Below, in pieces: positions 48,360-60,158 of a DNA stretch of 64,000 nt. The translations under genes were made by a program, and so were the position numbers. The notes beneath the pieces were generated by a model, which was not told the origin of the DNA, made no database searches, and saw only the letters and a list, made by a program, of their open reading frames with translations. The DNA is from Gonatopus flavifemur. Taxonomy: Eukaryota; Arthropoda; Insecta; Hymenoptera; Dryinidae. Within the stretch, counting starts at the first letter, position 1, and every line of letters begins with the position of its first letter. The stretch is from NCBI GenBank assembly GCA_018340375.1, contig JAFFJZ010000008.1:3782001-3846000 (forward strand), given 5' to 3'.

Positions 48360-48765
48360 GGACTTGGTAAAATTTACAATTCAAGATCGAAGAAAACGCT
48401 TCTCTTACGACCTATTCACTTTTCGTTTTAGAAGATTCTGAATCGCTTGGTCTATATTCCACGGAAACAATTTTTTGAATTTTTTCCATCAATTTACTCC
48501 AGCAGCTGGTGAATTTTGCAGGTGCGCTTATAGAAAAACGTTCCTCTTCAAGGCCTATTCATTTTTCATTTCAAAAGATTACGAATCGATTAATCTATAT
48601 CCCACGGCAACAAATTTTTGACGTTTTTCCATCGATCTTACTCAGCACTTTGTGAAATTTCAAAGTCGAGGTCGAAAAAACCCCTCTCCCACGACCTACT
48701 CATTTTTTGTGTCAGAAGATTCTGAATCGATTGGGCTATATTTCATGGAAACGAATTCTTTAAAC
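48360..48765. repeat. Three units of the same ~142-bp satellite (array 2)
   Basis: The diagnostic word AAGATTCTGAATCG begins at 48432, 48575 (as AAGATTACGAATCG) and 48716, spacings 143 and 141 bp. Units contain the same ordered words as array 1, in the same orientation, 1.1 kb away. Confidence 0.75.
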
Positions 48766-48813
48766 TCCCATAACGATGATTGCAATAAATGGGACTTTGA
48801 GAGTGATGTTGTC

Positions 48814-48890
48814 ATCTCGGAGATCCGCTCATGTGATAGAAGCCTTGACTCTCACCCGCAGAACCCGGGTTCAATCCCCACTGGAGAAAC
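48814..48890 (+). repeat. tRNA-derived SINE head
   Basis: B box GGTTCAATCCC at 48868-48878 inside GAACCCGGGTTCAATCCCCA, preceded by a region of tRNA length (AGATCCGCTCATGTGATAGA). It directly follows satellite array 2. Not a functional tRNA as far as can be seen. Confidence 0.45.
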
Positions 48891-48999
48891 TTCCTAATAA
48901 TCAACTTCGAAGCAGGTTTTCTTCCACTCAAAGTGATTCTGGCCAAGTTCATTAAACCTTCGTAGCAGTAAATTCTGGAGAATTTTTTTTTAACCGGAA

Positions 49000-49270
49000 G
49001 TAATATTTTGTAAGCTTTTCAATATATGAGATTGTTACATCTTTTTCCATACAGAATATCGCTGAAATAATCACAGCAATATTTTAGAATGCCTCCTGAA
49101 TGTTACTTCAATGATTTCAGCAATATTTCAGCATATCTTCAGAATGTTGAAAAGATGACGACATGAGACATTCTGCAGATATCTTGACAATCCTTCTGAG
49201 ATGTTTTCCATAATATCACACATTCCAAATGTAATATCCTGAAAATATTGCTGGGACATCCGGTGATGTG
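49000..49270. repeat. AATATT/CAGAATG-rich dispersed repeat
   Basis: Words such as AGCAATATTTCAG, CAGAATGTT and CTGAAAATATTGCTGG recur within this stretch and at 48070-48350, partly inverted, which suggests two related decayed elements. Confidence 0.35.
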
Positions 49271-49445
49271 TGGGTATATACTTCAATAAGAATAAACACA
49301 TAAATTCGGTAAAAGTTATAATGTAAGGAAACAATATTCACCGAGTTGTTCACAGAGAAATGAGGAGAACACAATAAGATCCCACATAACATTTATTGGA
49401 AATTGTGGAATGCGCATACTTTTCATATATTTTTGGGTTAATTAC

Positions 49446-50154
49446 CAGGTGTACCGGTATGAAATGAGCGTTTTCTTGTGAAAATGAAACACTGATTGCG
49501 AATGGGAAAGTAAAACACATTTATTCAAAGTATTAACCATTGATTTCTCCACATTTTGACCACCTTTCTGGCAATTTGCGGATACCACACCAATAGAAAT
49601 GTTCATCTTTTGAAGCAAACCCATCAGACACCCAATTTTCGACGTCTTCGTAGGAATCGAAGCGCTGCTCAGCTAAAGCGTGTCTCATCGATGAAAACAA
49701 ATTATAGTCGGAAGGGGCCAAGTCTTGTGAATATGGCGGGTGGGATAGCAGCTCCCAGCCAAGTGCTTTGATTGTATCCTGAACCGGTTTCGCTTTGTGT
49801 GCACGTGCATTGTCGTGCAATAAAATTACTTTGCCATGTCTTCTGGCCCATTCTGGTCGTTTTTCGATCAATGAATGGTTCAAATTGATGATTTGTTGTC
49901 TGTAGCGATTAGTATTAACAATTTCACCAGGTTTTAGAAACTCATGATACACCCCACCTTTTTGGTCCCGCCAAACACAGAGCATTGCCTTCTTGCCGAA
50001 TCGATCTGGTTTTGCAGTTGATGTTGATGGTTGTCCTGGATTAACCCATGATTTTCTCCGTTTAGGATTCTTAAAATAAATTCATTTTCCATCGCCAGTA
50101 ACAATTCGATGCAAAACTGATTTTCTTTCGGGAATTCTTCATAGATGCGCACAA
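49446..50154 (-). pseudogene. mariner transposase, 3' part, with 3' terminal repeat
   Basis: The minus-strand frame contains the catalytic half of a mariner transposase: HRIVTGDGK (first Asp region, then an in-frame TGA where Trp is expected, near 50083), RKSWVNPGQPSTSTAKP, MLCVWRDQKGGVYHEF, ILLHDNARAHKAKP (second Asp) and PPYSQDLAPSDYNLF (third Asp, the DD34D spacing). It ends LPERWSKCGEING at 49533. The terminal repeat CCAGGTGTACCGGTATGAAA abuts TA at 49446. The N-terminal helix-turn-helix half and 5' repeat are missing, so this copy is dead. It is a different lineage from the mariner at 26082. Confidence 0.9.
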
Positions 50155-50159
50155 TATGT

Positions 50160-53100
50160 CATCTTGAAATTCAACCATAGAGTCAATTCAATGCATTATC
50201 CATCGCGATTAAATCGCTTAGGAAATGAAGTGATATAGCGATTAAAAAAGACTGTTTGTGAATATAATTTAATTGCGAATGTTTGGTGATAAGAATGTAC
50301 CACAATCCATGAAAATACAGCGTACTTTCTTCGGCGTTTCTTCCTGCTTCGGCAATTTCATGTTACAAAAAATGCATTTTACGATACCAATGGTCACAGT
50401 CCGGGCTCAGTGATTGGAATAGAATCAAGTATGGAGAATCAAACGACCTATAGTTCTTCTAGAACAACTGAAGGGTTGTTGATTGGATAAAAGTAATCCA
50501 AATTTTTAAACCCCACTATGGGAAATGTTAAAAAATATATAATTTGGAAACATTTTGTATTGTTTTTATTACAGTTGATATATTTAATTTTCTACTCTAT
50601 ACACATGATTTGAAATTTGAAGGAAAAAACGTGATGCACATAGTTGTCAGACAGTACAACAAAGGAGTAGATTTTCAAGACTGCTTAAAAGTTTGTTCAC
50701 AATGTTTCGAAATTACTGCTTGGATTCTGTGAAAGTTATGTTCAAGATATCTCTCAGATTTCTTATGTACCTCTTTCAACTCTTTGAAAATATACTTTCA
50801 GATACTTTGAACGATGCTTTTACAAAGAACTTCTGGAGTGTGGAATATAAAGGATTGTTATTATGATAAAATGACTATACCCTGCATTATGACGAAGGAT
50901 GATTGCAAAAATATTTTGCCAACAGATAGGCACGTTGTTCACTCGATTGGATTATTTGAATTAAAGAATAATTGCGTCGAAAAAAAATGTTCTCACCAAC
51001 ATTTCATGTCTCTGCTGATTCAGCTGACACTTATATGAAATCGCTGTCACCTTCATCATGAACTGTGATAAAAATTTCACTTCAATGAAAAATTACAATG
51101 GGAAATATTCGCGTAATTCTAATATTCATGTGATCCGGATATTCCTTTCCGAAATTCAGTTCTTACCTACTCCTTTTCTTTACTCGTATTTGCCTGAAAT
51201 TTATATGATATATGATTAGGGTTCGAAGGCATTCACCCTTCAAATCTAAGGCCCTGCCTTCGGTTCAAATTTAGGTTTTAAATTTCTCTTGAACTGAAAC
51301 AATATCCTTTTGGTTCGAAGCAAATGTACTTGGGACAAGAGAAATATTGTTTCCATTATATATGAGACAACGGGTGTGGGATCAAGATAAATTTTTTCTC
51401 TGTGTACCTCCGCCATTTTTACTGTTATTCTTTTAAAATTATCGGAAATCGTTTATAAATCTATTATACGGATACGTAAAATGAAGAATGATTCATATTG
51501 TAGAAGAAAGTTAATTTTTGTGCCTATTTTTTTGAGCGTCGGAGTGGTGGAATCCCGAAGTTGCAGAAGAAGATCTAATTATCCAGAAACGTAGAAATCG
51601 CCTCGGCAATGACTCTATTCAACAACTGCTCTGCTTGAACTCCTGGATTGCAAGTGGATCTTTGAATGCTTGATTTTAGGTCTAGAGCAATTTGAAAAAA
51701 AAAACTCTTTTCGACGAATTTTTTTCACGAAACAGGGAAACAATAAATGATATGACCTATTTCATCAATTCAAAGTTCACAAAAAATGTTCTGATTTTGA
51801 CATTATTGATTTTCTTAATTTAAAACAGTGTCGGAGTTATCCTCTTCAGAGCATTAATTTATATTCAAGCTTCAAGGGTTTCAGTAATATGCTTAGTTCA
51901 AAGGAGCTTTTGGAGGTAAAAATTTTGTATTCGTGTTTATTTTGAACAAACATGTTAGGATCTTCGATACAATCCGAGCTCCGATACGAGCAGTGCATCT
52001 ACGAGTGGATTTTCAAGCCGATCCTCCCTGTGAGAAACAAGAGCCAAGCCGAGCTCATGCTCAAAGCTCTGATTAGCTCGGATCGCGGCAGCACTATACA
52101 TAGCTGATAAAAGTCGACTCAATTGTTAGAAACTCAAAATTCTAATTGATTGAAAATAAACGGGAGCAGCTCTACAAAAACCATCGGATGTCCTTTAATG
52201 TTGATATACTTTCGTTCAGGAAATAATCAGATATTTGAATGACAAGATGAGCATTAACCAAATAATGACCCAAACTTGGTCAGACCTTGGCCAAACCCCA
52301 TTACGAAAAATGCTTCAAGCTTGGTAAAAGCTTAGGGTGATAACATCCCGCCAGACTTAATACCCAATATTGAGCCAGAATATAATACTAATAACCAAAC
52401 CGAACCGGAGGTTGTGTTTATCAACTTCCGACCAGCTTCAACCTGATTCTTCATACTTCTTAGAGAAAAAACTCATTTCACATCATAACAATAATCAATA
52501 TTGGCAATCTCTCCAACAATCACAAGCATGAAGTCGCGGTATAGGTTTTCAAATAACCAATGGTGGTACATTGGCCCAATATTGGTTCAGCATGCTTAGC
52601 AGTTGATGTTTTGCCGAACTTCAATCAACTTGTTGTAATGCATTTCTTATGAAACATATGGTATGGGTTCTCAAATAACAAGTAGTTTCATCTTGGCTCG
52701 ATAGTGTTCCAACATGCTCAGTAGCCCAATATTTTACCAAGCTTGGACCACGTGTCAATATTGGCATTCCTTACCTGGGTGAGGGATAAAAATCTTCATA
52801 GTAAAAGCTTCGAACAGCACAACAATCTCCCCTAAGCATCTTTGGTGATTGCTCAGGTGGGATTGATAAATAATATACATATTTCCATTAATTCATGCTC
52901 AACTCCTATATATTTCATTAGGTTCGTGTGTAATAGGTATCATACATTCCATATAATAACGTAAACAGATTGAGATAATGTACAAATGGTTTTTTTATCA
53001 AAATCATGCTCAAAGAGCGTGAATAATCTTCAACACAAAATAAAGTTATTTTCATCCTCAATTTTCAACATACTTTCGAATCGCAGAGCCTGTGGGAAAT

Positions 53101-53280
53101 CCCATGACGTGAAACATCAATTCTTTTTATTCTTCAAAAACTTCGTTTATTTCAACAGAAAGGAAGGAAAATATTTATTCAAAATAAAATAAGACAAATT
53201 GTATGTAACATCGAATTTCAACGGTTCTCAAACAATCATTTAAACAATAATTACAACGTCCACAATCCGTGGAATAACCA
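50160..53280. other. Flank downstream of the zinc-finger gene; no confident gene
   Basis: Two short plus frames (50544-50732 and 50814-51038) have several Cys residues but no recognised motif or splice context. 51190-51420 is repeat-like and ends TTTTTTCTCTGTGTA. 52230-52790 carries CCAATATTGG-type repeat words. Otherwise unique AT-rich sequence. Confidence 0.35.
51546..51682 (+). pseudogene. hAT transposase C-terminal scrap
   Basis: A short plus frame reads WWNPEVAEEDLIIQKRRNRL then GNDSIQQLLCLNSWIASGS to a TGA. The KRRNRL-x(n)-LLCLNSW pattern is that of the C-terminal dimerisation region of hAT transposases. The usual preceding A-x-S-E-R block is absent. Too short to name a family. Confidence 0.4.
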
Positions 53281-53281
53281 C

Positions 53282-53287
53282 TTTATT
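53282..53287 (-). terminator. Candidate poly(A) signal for the zinc-finger gene
   Basis: TTTATT on the plus strand reads AATAAA on the minus strand, about 245 bp after the TAA of the terminal exon. A second copy lies at 53174-53179. In AT-rich DNA the hexamer is common by chance, so only its position supports it. Confidence 0.3.
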
Positions 53288-53529
53288 TTAACAAGGAGAA
53301 TGTCGTAACCGATATTCGTTCATATCAGATGATATCCTTTCGTTTCGAATACAGCTGTCACTTCACATTTCCATTTTAATCTAAGGCAGTTGCATTGTTT
53401 CGGATACTGATATCAAGAAGTAGAAAATTGCGTCTCACAAAATGAAACGACACGGAGTATTCAAACCTGAATTTCGAAAAAGTAGGTAACAAAAGTGACA
53501 TTTATATTCATTCCTTGTTTCCATGACCG

Positions 53530-54178
53530 TTATCTGTGATAACCATAATCAGGAGTTGTGAATACTGTGGCTTTAAGTGTGATTTCTGATAAAGAAGACT
53601 TATGATTTGATAAATTCTTATCCAGGGAAGATAAGTCCTTGATTTTTGTGAGTGCTGAACTGCCGTGTCGCCAGATTTTGTGTAAGGTTAGAGAAGCTTT
53701 GGTATGATAGGGTTTACGAATGAGTCCATTGGCAAGGGCATCGCTAGGACATCTATGACATCTCAAAAGACTGCCACGTCTGTGATTAGGAAATCTTAGT
53801 TTTTTATCCAACTTTGGCGAGTCGTCTATTCTTGTCGATTCATCTTCTTTCTCGTAACTCTCAGTCTCATTACTTTGCGTATCGACATTCATAGACGTAT
53901 ATTCTTCGGTATCGACATCCTGGTTGGTCCACGTTACTTTCCTTGGTTGGCTTTGTTTCCTAGAGCGCCGACTGGTTTCACTCGATTTGGTTTGCTGTGG
54001 GCTGTTCGATTTAGTCAAGGGCAACAACTGCTCATCGGTGATGACGGGTGCACAACTACATGTAAAACGACGATTAGAAGATTCATAGTAATGATAGTGG
54101 TAAAGTATGTGACCTTTCAATTCGATATCGTAACAATCTGACATAAGTCGATATAGATTATTATCGTAATGTCTTCGA
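53530..54178 (-). CDS. chn: Zinc-finger transcription factor (Charlatan-like), probable terminal exon with atypical finger
   Basis: A minus-strand frame ends in TAA at 53530-53532. It contains MSDCYDIELKGHILYH, then a Cys-containing segment (RRFTCSC), an acidic, Ser/Thr-rich linker, and one late C2H2-like finger: CHRC, a loop of 22 residues instead of 12, then HKIWRH. The long loop is unusual. The frame stays open upstream to a TAA near 54193. Three AG acceptors at 54190, 54178 and 54172 all join in phase with the two bases left at 59589; 54178 is shown, but the pyrimidine tract is weak, so the exact boundary is uncertain. An independent single-exon gene is possible, but the matching phase, strand, finger content and position favour the last exon of the same gene. 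Confidence 0.65.
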
Positions 54179-55546
54179 CTATCGCGTGAGCTTTATATGG
54201 TCACTGTAGTAAACCATCATCATCGAAACTCGATCACCTTTATCTTCTCCCTTTCATTCTTTTCTCTTTTTTCTTCTTCTTCTTCTCTTTTTCTTCCTTC
54301 TTATCTTTGTCCTTCCATCGGAAAACGTACCGGTAATACTGCAGTTGCAGGAAATTTTACCATCTTGTGGCTGCAACCACCGCGGCACTGTTCCGTAAGT
54401 TACGTTTGCGTCATTATTATTGTGAATTTATGAAACAATGGATACATGAACCCAACGAACATACCAGTATTATGTGTATATTCATGTATTATGAGGATGT
54501 CAGGAATTTATGTTCGTTGGGTAGAAAGATACTTTGAAACAATCATAACGAAGAAAACACTAAATGAAGAAGCGTACGTATGCATTAGCATTGTGCAAAC
54601 TATGCTGGAATATGTATTTCAAATGTGCACATTGTTTGAAATGAATATCAAGAACAAGAATGTTGAACAGCTTTTAATTGAATATTATATGATTTTCATT
54701 TTCTGGCTTCAAAGAGAGGAACGGCCAGTGAAGGAAGGCAACATTTCTTATGTATACAATTGAAACATCGAATACCAATAAATTATCAACTTTAGAGCAT
54801 ATACTACTGGAGCGAGCATCCCATATCAAAACAGCGTTGCGAGACGGTTTCGTCTGTGTGGACAGAGAGGGCAATAAAAGTCAGGAGGAACTCTCTTTTT
54901 ACTTATTCTGGATTGATTGTGACAACAGAATTAATAGCACTTTCCGTTGAGGCAGCCAATGAAGATCAACTAGAAAGAGAGATCGTCCTGACTTCTATAT
55001 CTGTTTCACTCGACATACCTCGAACCACTTTTTCCAGTAGTATATGCTCTGAGTTATCAACTATTTCAATTCAATACAGTGATCAATCGCATGCTTTTGT
55101 TTGATCGAAATATACAAAAACTTAACTGTCTACTCATGCGTGTAACACAATAACGATTTTACTATTCTCGCATCATCAGTGTTTTTCAGTGTGCGTGAAT
55201 TGATCTCCGATGATGTAATAATATATCCTTGATACATCTCAAATATCTGTAATATTTTCATGTCTTTGTACGCAAAACTAATGATTGTACATAGGAATGA
55301 TGTTCACAAAATTCAAAATTACAAGAAGAATCTGAGGACAAACTGTGCGAATATATTTATTACTGAACATACACTGAGACAAAATTATTGGTCTCATGAC
55401 AATACTGTCCACCTATACCATCTATCTGAAGTGTAGGAACATCGGCATTACCACCGCAGCCAAACGGATAGTTCTAGGAGCGACGCAGATTGCTACAATA
55501 TCAATCTGTATTGTTCTAGAACTATATGAATGTCGCCACTGTGAGT

Positions 55547-55765
55547 CCATACAGCACAAAAGTCCCCGCAGAGAGCTCCCGTTATGACAGTAAACATGAA
55601 TGCATTTTGAATAGTTTGAATTCAAATTGAATTCTTGATGAATAACTCAATCTTCAGAAAGAATTCATATTTATTGAATTCATTTTTACTGTCATAACGG
55701 AGACTGTCCAAGAAGTTCTTTCAGAAGTGCTTGTGAATTCAAAATGATCATTCATGCTGTTTGGG
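55547..55765. mobile_element. MITE with CCATACAGCACAAA ends, copy 4 (inside the zinc-finger gene intron)
   Basis: Left CCATACAGCACAAAAGTCCC and right CATTCATGCTGTTTGGG with the family interior (CCCGTTATGACAGTAAACAT). It lies in the 5.4-kb last intron. Confidence 0.7.
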
Positions 55766-56479
55766 AGCTGTCTTCCGTGGCGATAGTTCAGATGGTTAGT
55801 ATAAACACACATTGTTTTCAATGTAGACCGACGACGAATGTGAATTGAAATCAAAATTGAATTCCCGAAAAATAAAATATTCTAGAAACGTGCAATAGTA
55901 AACATCACACATTAGCAAATTATTGTTTACCAAGAGCTTTTAAAGCTTATGATGAAATCAAGGCGTGCGAAAGAAGCATTTAAGATAAACCACAGGAATG
56001 GATGATAAGACCAATCGTTATGCACCAGAAATTCAAAAGAGGTCTTCAAAGATAATAATCTGGTAATGGTTCCAACTTGTCAATGAGCAAATTTAATGTT
56101 TGAAAAAGAAGCATTCCAACATTTGTTTTTGAAGAGTTAAGGTGCTTTACAATACACATCTCATGATGATATTATTGAATAAGCCATAAAAAGCGCACAA
56201 ATTTGTCTCTTCTTAGATTACACAAAGATTTTTAGGTCTGGAATTATAACGTTTTGAGTACTAGCATCTCTGAATCGCTGTTGCTCAACCATCAATTACA
56301 TTACACCTGTATAATTCAATTATATACAAATTTCTTTCATTTCAAAAGGGTTGAAATTTGTTTCATATTTCATACATTTTTTCCACAGTTCAACATCGTT
56401 TGTTCTTGAAGAGCATTGCATTAGGACTGATTGTCTTTATCAATCTTTAATCAACAACATTTACAATACATTCAAAGTT

Positions 56480-56570
56480 GCTTAGTTCACAGCAAGCTTG
56501 ACTACTGATATTTGGATGATTGTTTACCGTATCACTCATAGCAATACTGGATTGGTCGTAGCCCGTTGAA
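56480..56570 (+). pseudogene. Possible hAT transposase scrap in intron
   Basis: A short plus frame reads ASLTTDIWMIVYRITHSN before a stop; (L)TTDIW is the typical first-acidic motif of hAT transposases. A stop lies just upstream. Short, so it could be chance. Confidence 0.25.
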
Positions 56571-59500
56571 ACATCAATAATCAGTGAGTGTAGGATTCCT
56601 ATAGAATAATTACGATTTCAGGATTATTCTTCATATATATTCTAGAATTGTTTCGCACAGTATGGCACAATATATCGATATTTCCCAATAAATTCAACAA
56701 TTAAGAACTAATTTCAGGATTTTTGTATTCTTCTTGTCTAATGAGGAGTCTAATAATTAATCTCTAATTGTGTAATAATTAGGAGTAAATTCTCCTAAGG
56801 GTTACCAAAAACATGTCTCTTTGTGGGAATAAAAAATCGTTCCTGTTCCATGAATTCGAATTTCAATAACTGTAGTGAATTGATTGTACAAAGATAGAAT
56901 GATCATTTATTTTTCAATTGGAAAATAGTATGAATGAAACACGGAAAAGAATCCCATATAAATCCTGCATTGGTTGTTGTTAATTGACTAACCGCTCACA
57001 TAAATGCAATTATTGGCATCAAATTCACATTGGCAGCAAAGTTTTATGTACATTGTTGCTGTAGTAAATTAGTTGAATGGTATTTGTTTCATCCATTCAT
57101 TCAGTCAACAGAAGAATTTATTTGATCTGTACACAAAGTGGAACATGCTGAAGATTCAATTTTCCTTATTTTCAATACAAATCGATTTTTTGTTACGATG
57201 TATTGCAATAATCGGATCAAACATTTACGAATCTACGATTCCCAAAAATCGCTGTTTCCCTCAAAACCGCTCATCTCTAGTACCTTCCTCCAAACGTAGT
57301 ATCTTTTATTTCAATTTTACAAAACAGAGTTTCTATCCTCTCTTGATTAGGCTATGGTTTCGCTTGAGAAAACTGTCAACTGCGCATCTTCAAAGTTTCG
57401 GGAGTACTACCATATGAATTAAAGCATTGTTCAAACATTAACATTCCTATTCACATAAGTTAGGCTTCTCAATAGAGACTTATAAAAAAATTACAAATCT
57501 TCCTTTCCGAAGATTCTTCATCCTAATATTTTCTCCAAATCTTGAGCTGATTTTGAGCTTTAGGTTCGAGGAGAATCATCGGATTTGAAAAGATCCAATC
57601 ATATTTCATAATTTCCCTAAGAATATATTTGCAACTAGAATAATGTTGGTAGTTGGATATATTATTTACTTTCATAAGGTTATCATGAAATTAGTTCCAA
57701 TTGTTGATCAATGTTTCAAAGCCTGTCTACGACTAATATGAAATGTTATAATCCATACTTCAAGCAAATAAGACTAACGAAAATCAGAAAAATATATTTC
57801 TCAATTTTAACTATGTACCCACCTAACGAATATTGTGATGTGTTAAATGAGTAGTCAGTGCATTCAAAAATGTTGAAACCATATATCAAATGAAACAAAT
57901 AATATTGAACAATAAACAATAACAACAAGAATGACGCGTGAACGTAACATAAAATGGAAGGAAAAAAATAAGATGGGCGACAGACAATATAGGATTTGTC
58001 AACTGCAGTTTATGAACAACTGTTATTACCTTACTCAAGATATTTATTATTGGAAGAACGCAACACGCAGTGCTTTTATTTCTATATAATCTGTAGCCAA
58101 ATGAAAATGAGAATAAACTTATAAAAACGAATGTACATGTATCACATAAGATTACGTATAGAGATCAATGAAAATGGTTATCATCAGCATTTTCTCGCAC
58201 AAATAATTCATATCCAGCATCTTGGCATGGAATGATAACATACATGTTATCCTTCGAAGGATCAGAGCAACTAACTAGAGCTTTGTGTCGTCTGGGCTCA
58301 TTCAATAAAATTGTATCACTTAAAAATCAATGTGAATGCGGAGATAGATAAATTCTTTTCGACTGTGTTTCGTTTCGATGTTCGTAGAATTTGGGTTGTT
58401 TCCATGTTGTTTTAGAGATCGATACGAGGAAAATGAATGAAAAACAAGTATAAGACTTTGTCGCTGCAGATTCGTTCATAAAAGCATATTCAGAAGCAAT
58501 ATACTCGAACCGAAACTTCATTTCAAAAAACATTCTAGCAGTTTCTTACTAGACATTTGTGTAAATTAAGTCAGTCAAAAATCACTGAAAAGGAATCTAG
58601 AACAATTACCTAGAGCTCTCCTTTCAATTCTTAACCAGAGTTTTATTGAGGTTATAAGTGAAAGATATAATTTAAGAAAAGAAAAATGAAAAGTGTTGGA
58701 AACCACATTAACTATTCTTGGTCGAATATTATAAGTACTATATTCTATTTAATGGAATTCCATGAAATTTTTGGTATGAATCATTTGTGCTGATTCACAG
58801 TGTTAGACTGGCTTGTATCAAAGCTCCCGACTGGGAATTATGTTAGGCCCTCGAGATAAAGCATCTTCTAGATCAAAACTTTATGATAATTCCTAAACGA
58901 GAAAAAGAAAGCTCAGAACTAAATGGGCCCCCAAATACCGAAGGGCCGGTCCGACACTGCTCATTTATATGCTGAAATAATCATCGTAGCTTCAAATATA
59001 AACAATCCACTACACGGAAGAACGGAAATAATAATATTTACTGTGCATCACAACAATCTATTAAAAATCAACTTCATGACAGGCAATATTGCATTCCCCA
59101 GAACTCTTTACTGTCCCGCTAGGATTGTGGAATTTCATTTCAGCATTATTCACTATGATCGCGTTAACCCTTTGCCGCTGCAACAGCACAAAACAGCACG
59201 TTCCTAATTTCTCCTAGTTCAAGAAATCCATGGATTTCCACCAAATTTGATTTGAATCGACCAAAGATCTGATTGATCGATCAATCCTTAGTCCAATTTC
59301 GATGAGATTTGACGAAAATCAATAGGTTCCTTCAACCAGGGGTTCTCCCAGAAGAAGAGTGAATGGTGGGAAAAATTTGCAGCGTCAAAAACCTAATTCT
59401 TACTACTCAACTGTACCGTCATTTGTTTTTTAATCGATTGCTATCACTCTCAGTAATTATTATCGTTTTTTTCCGTGTATTTTTCAAGCTTCGTATACGA

Positions 59501-59588
59501 AATCATTAATTCATTAACCAAAAATAAAATTACTATTCTAAAAGATGACAGCAGTTCCTACAAATAAAAAAAAATAAGAAATACTTAC

Positions 59589-59693
59589 CCTAGAATTGTG
59601 GTTGGTGGTATCACAGTAGAAGCGGGTGAAATCGCAGGTGCGGGTGCGGGAAAAACCGGTGGACCGGGTGGTGGTCGGCCACCTCCAACAGGA
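59589..59693 (-). CDS. chn: Zinc-finger transcription factor (Charlatan-like), short Pro-rich exon
   Basis: This 105-nt exon is too short for ordinary ORF calling. It is bounded by the acceptor aatttttcag before 59693 and the donor CTAGG|GTAAGT after 59589. Its first base completes the codon split at 59838, and its frame is open throughout. It encodes about 34 residues dominated by Pro, Gly and Ala (VGGGRPPPGPPVFPAPAPA), then Ser/Ile/Thr/Pro. Proline-rich segments of this kind often act in transcriptional regulation, but no defined domain is visible. The intron to the 5' side is only 144 bp (59694-59837); the one to the 3' side is about 5.4 kb. Both splice signals are strong and the phase agrees on both sides. 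Confidence 0.75.
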
Positions 59694-59837
59694 CTGAAAA
59701 ATTATGCAATAAAATTCATTATAAATTGATTACTTCAAATTTCAATTCCATTCAGAATCACAATTTTTTATCGATATAGAGAAGGAAGCAATTGATGACA
59801 TAAAATTTGCTACGATATTACACATATTTAGACTCAC

Positions 59838-60158
59838 TGAATCGGTTGTTGATTCCGATTGGTTACAGGAGAAGCCGAATTGGTTGTCGTAGAAGTTGCA
59901 GGAGAACTATTAGCGCTACTACTAACACGATGAACGTGCAATTGATGCATTTGAAGTTGAGCTGCATCTTCGCCCAAGAAGGAACATCTCGAACATTGCC
60001 TCCTATTGTGCACTTTCAAAACATGAGTGGCTAAACGTTCAGCTCGCGCTGCTTTATATTCGCACAAAGTACAAGCGAATGGTTTTAGATGGGTGTTCAA
60101 ATGACGTTTCAAACACCAATTATCAACTCCACTCCATGAACAGTAGCAACATGTGTAC
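59838..60158 (-). CDS. chn: Zinc-finger transcription factor (Charlatan-like), exon with fingers 3-5
   Basis: The exon starts after the acceptor tttgcattgcag at 60158; its first base completes the split Arg codon left by the exon ending at 61225. It ends at the strong donor ATTCA|GTGAGTC at 59838. It encodes three consecutive C2H2 fingers: finger 3 CCYC-x12-H-x3-H (WCLKRHLNTH), finger 4 CTLC-x12-H-x4-H (AERLATHVLKVH) and finger 5 CSRC-x12-H-x4-H (LQMHQLHVH). The short linkers (LKPFA, NRRQ) are not the TGEKP type. A Ser/Thr/Ala/Asn-rich tail follows. All metal ligands are present, so the fingers look functional. The apparent reading frame upstream of 60158 is intron read-through. Confidence 0.85.

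Larger units (their letters stand above)
54179..59588 (-). other. Long last intron of the zinc-finger gene (about 5.4 kb)
   Basis: The donor at 59588 is canonical (GTAAGT). No frame inside has coding character that fits the gene. It holds a CCATACAGCACAAA-type MITE (55547-55765), a pyrimidine-rich stretch (54250-54305), a possible hAT transposase scrap (56480-56570) and otherwise unremarkable AT-rich sequence. A tRNA A-box-like string (GATAGTTCAGATGGTTAGTA) follows the MITE at about 55781-55800, but no B box follows it. Confidence 0.55.

Noticed and set aside
55781..55800. tRNA A-box-like string considered as a tRNA gene
   Set aside because: No B box or acceptor stem follows at tRNA distance.
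57073..57417. Plus frame of 114 codons
   Set aside because: On the strand opposite to the host gene, inside its intron, hydrophobic AT-driven text without a domain.
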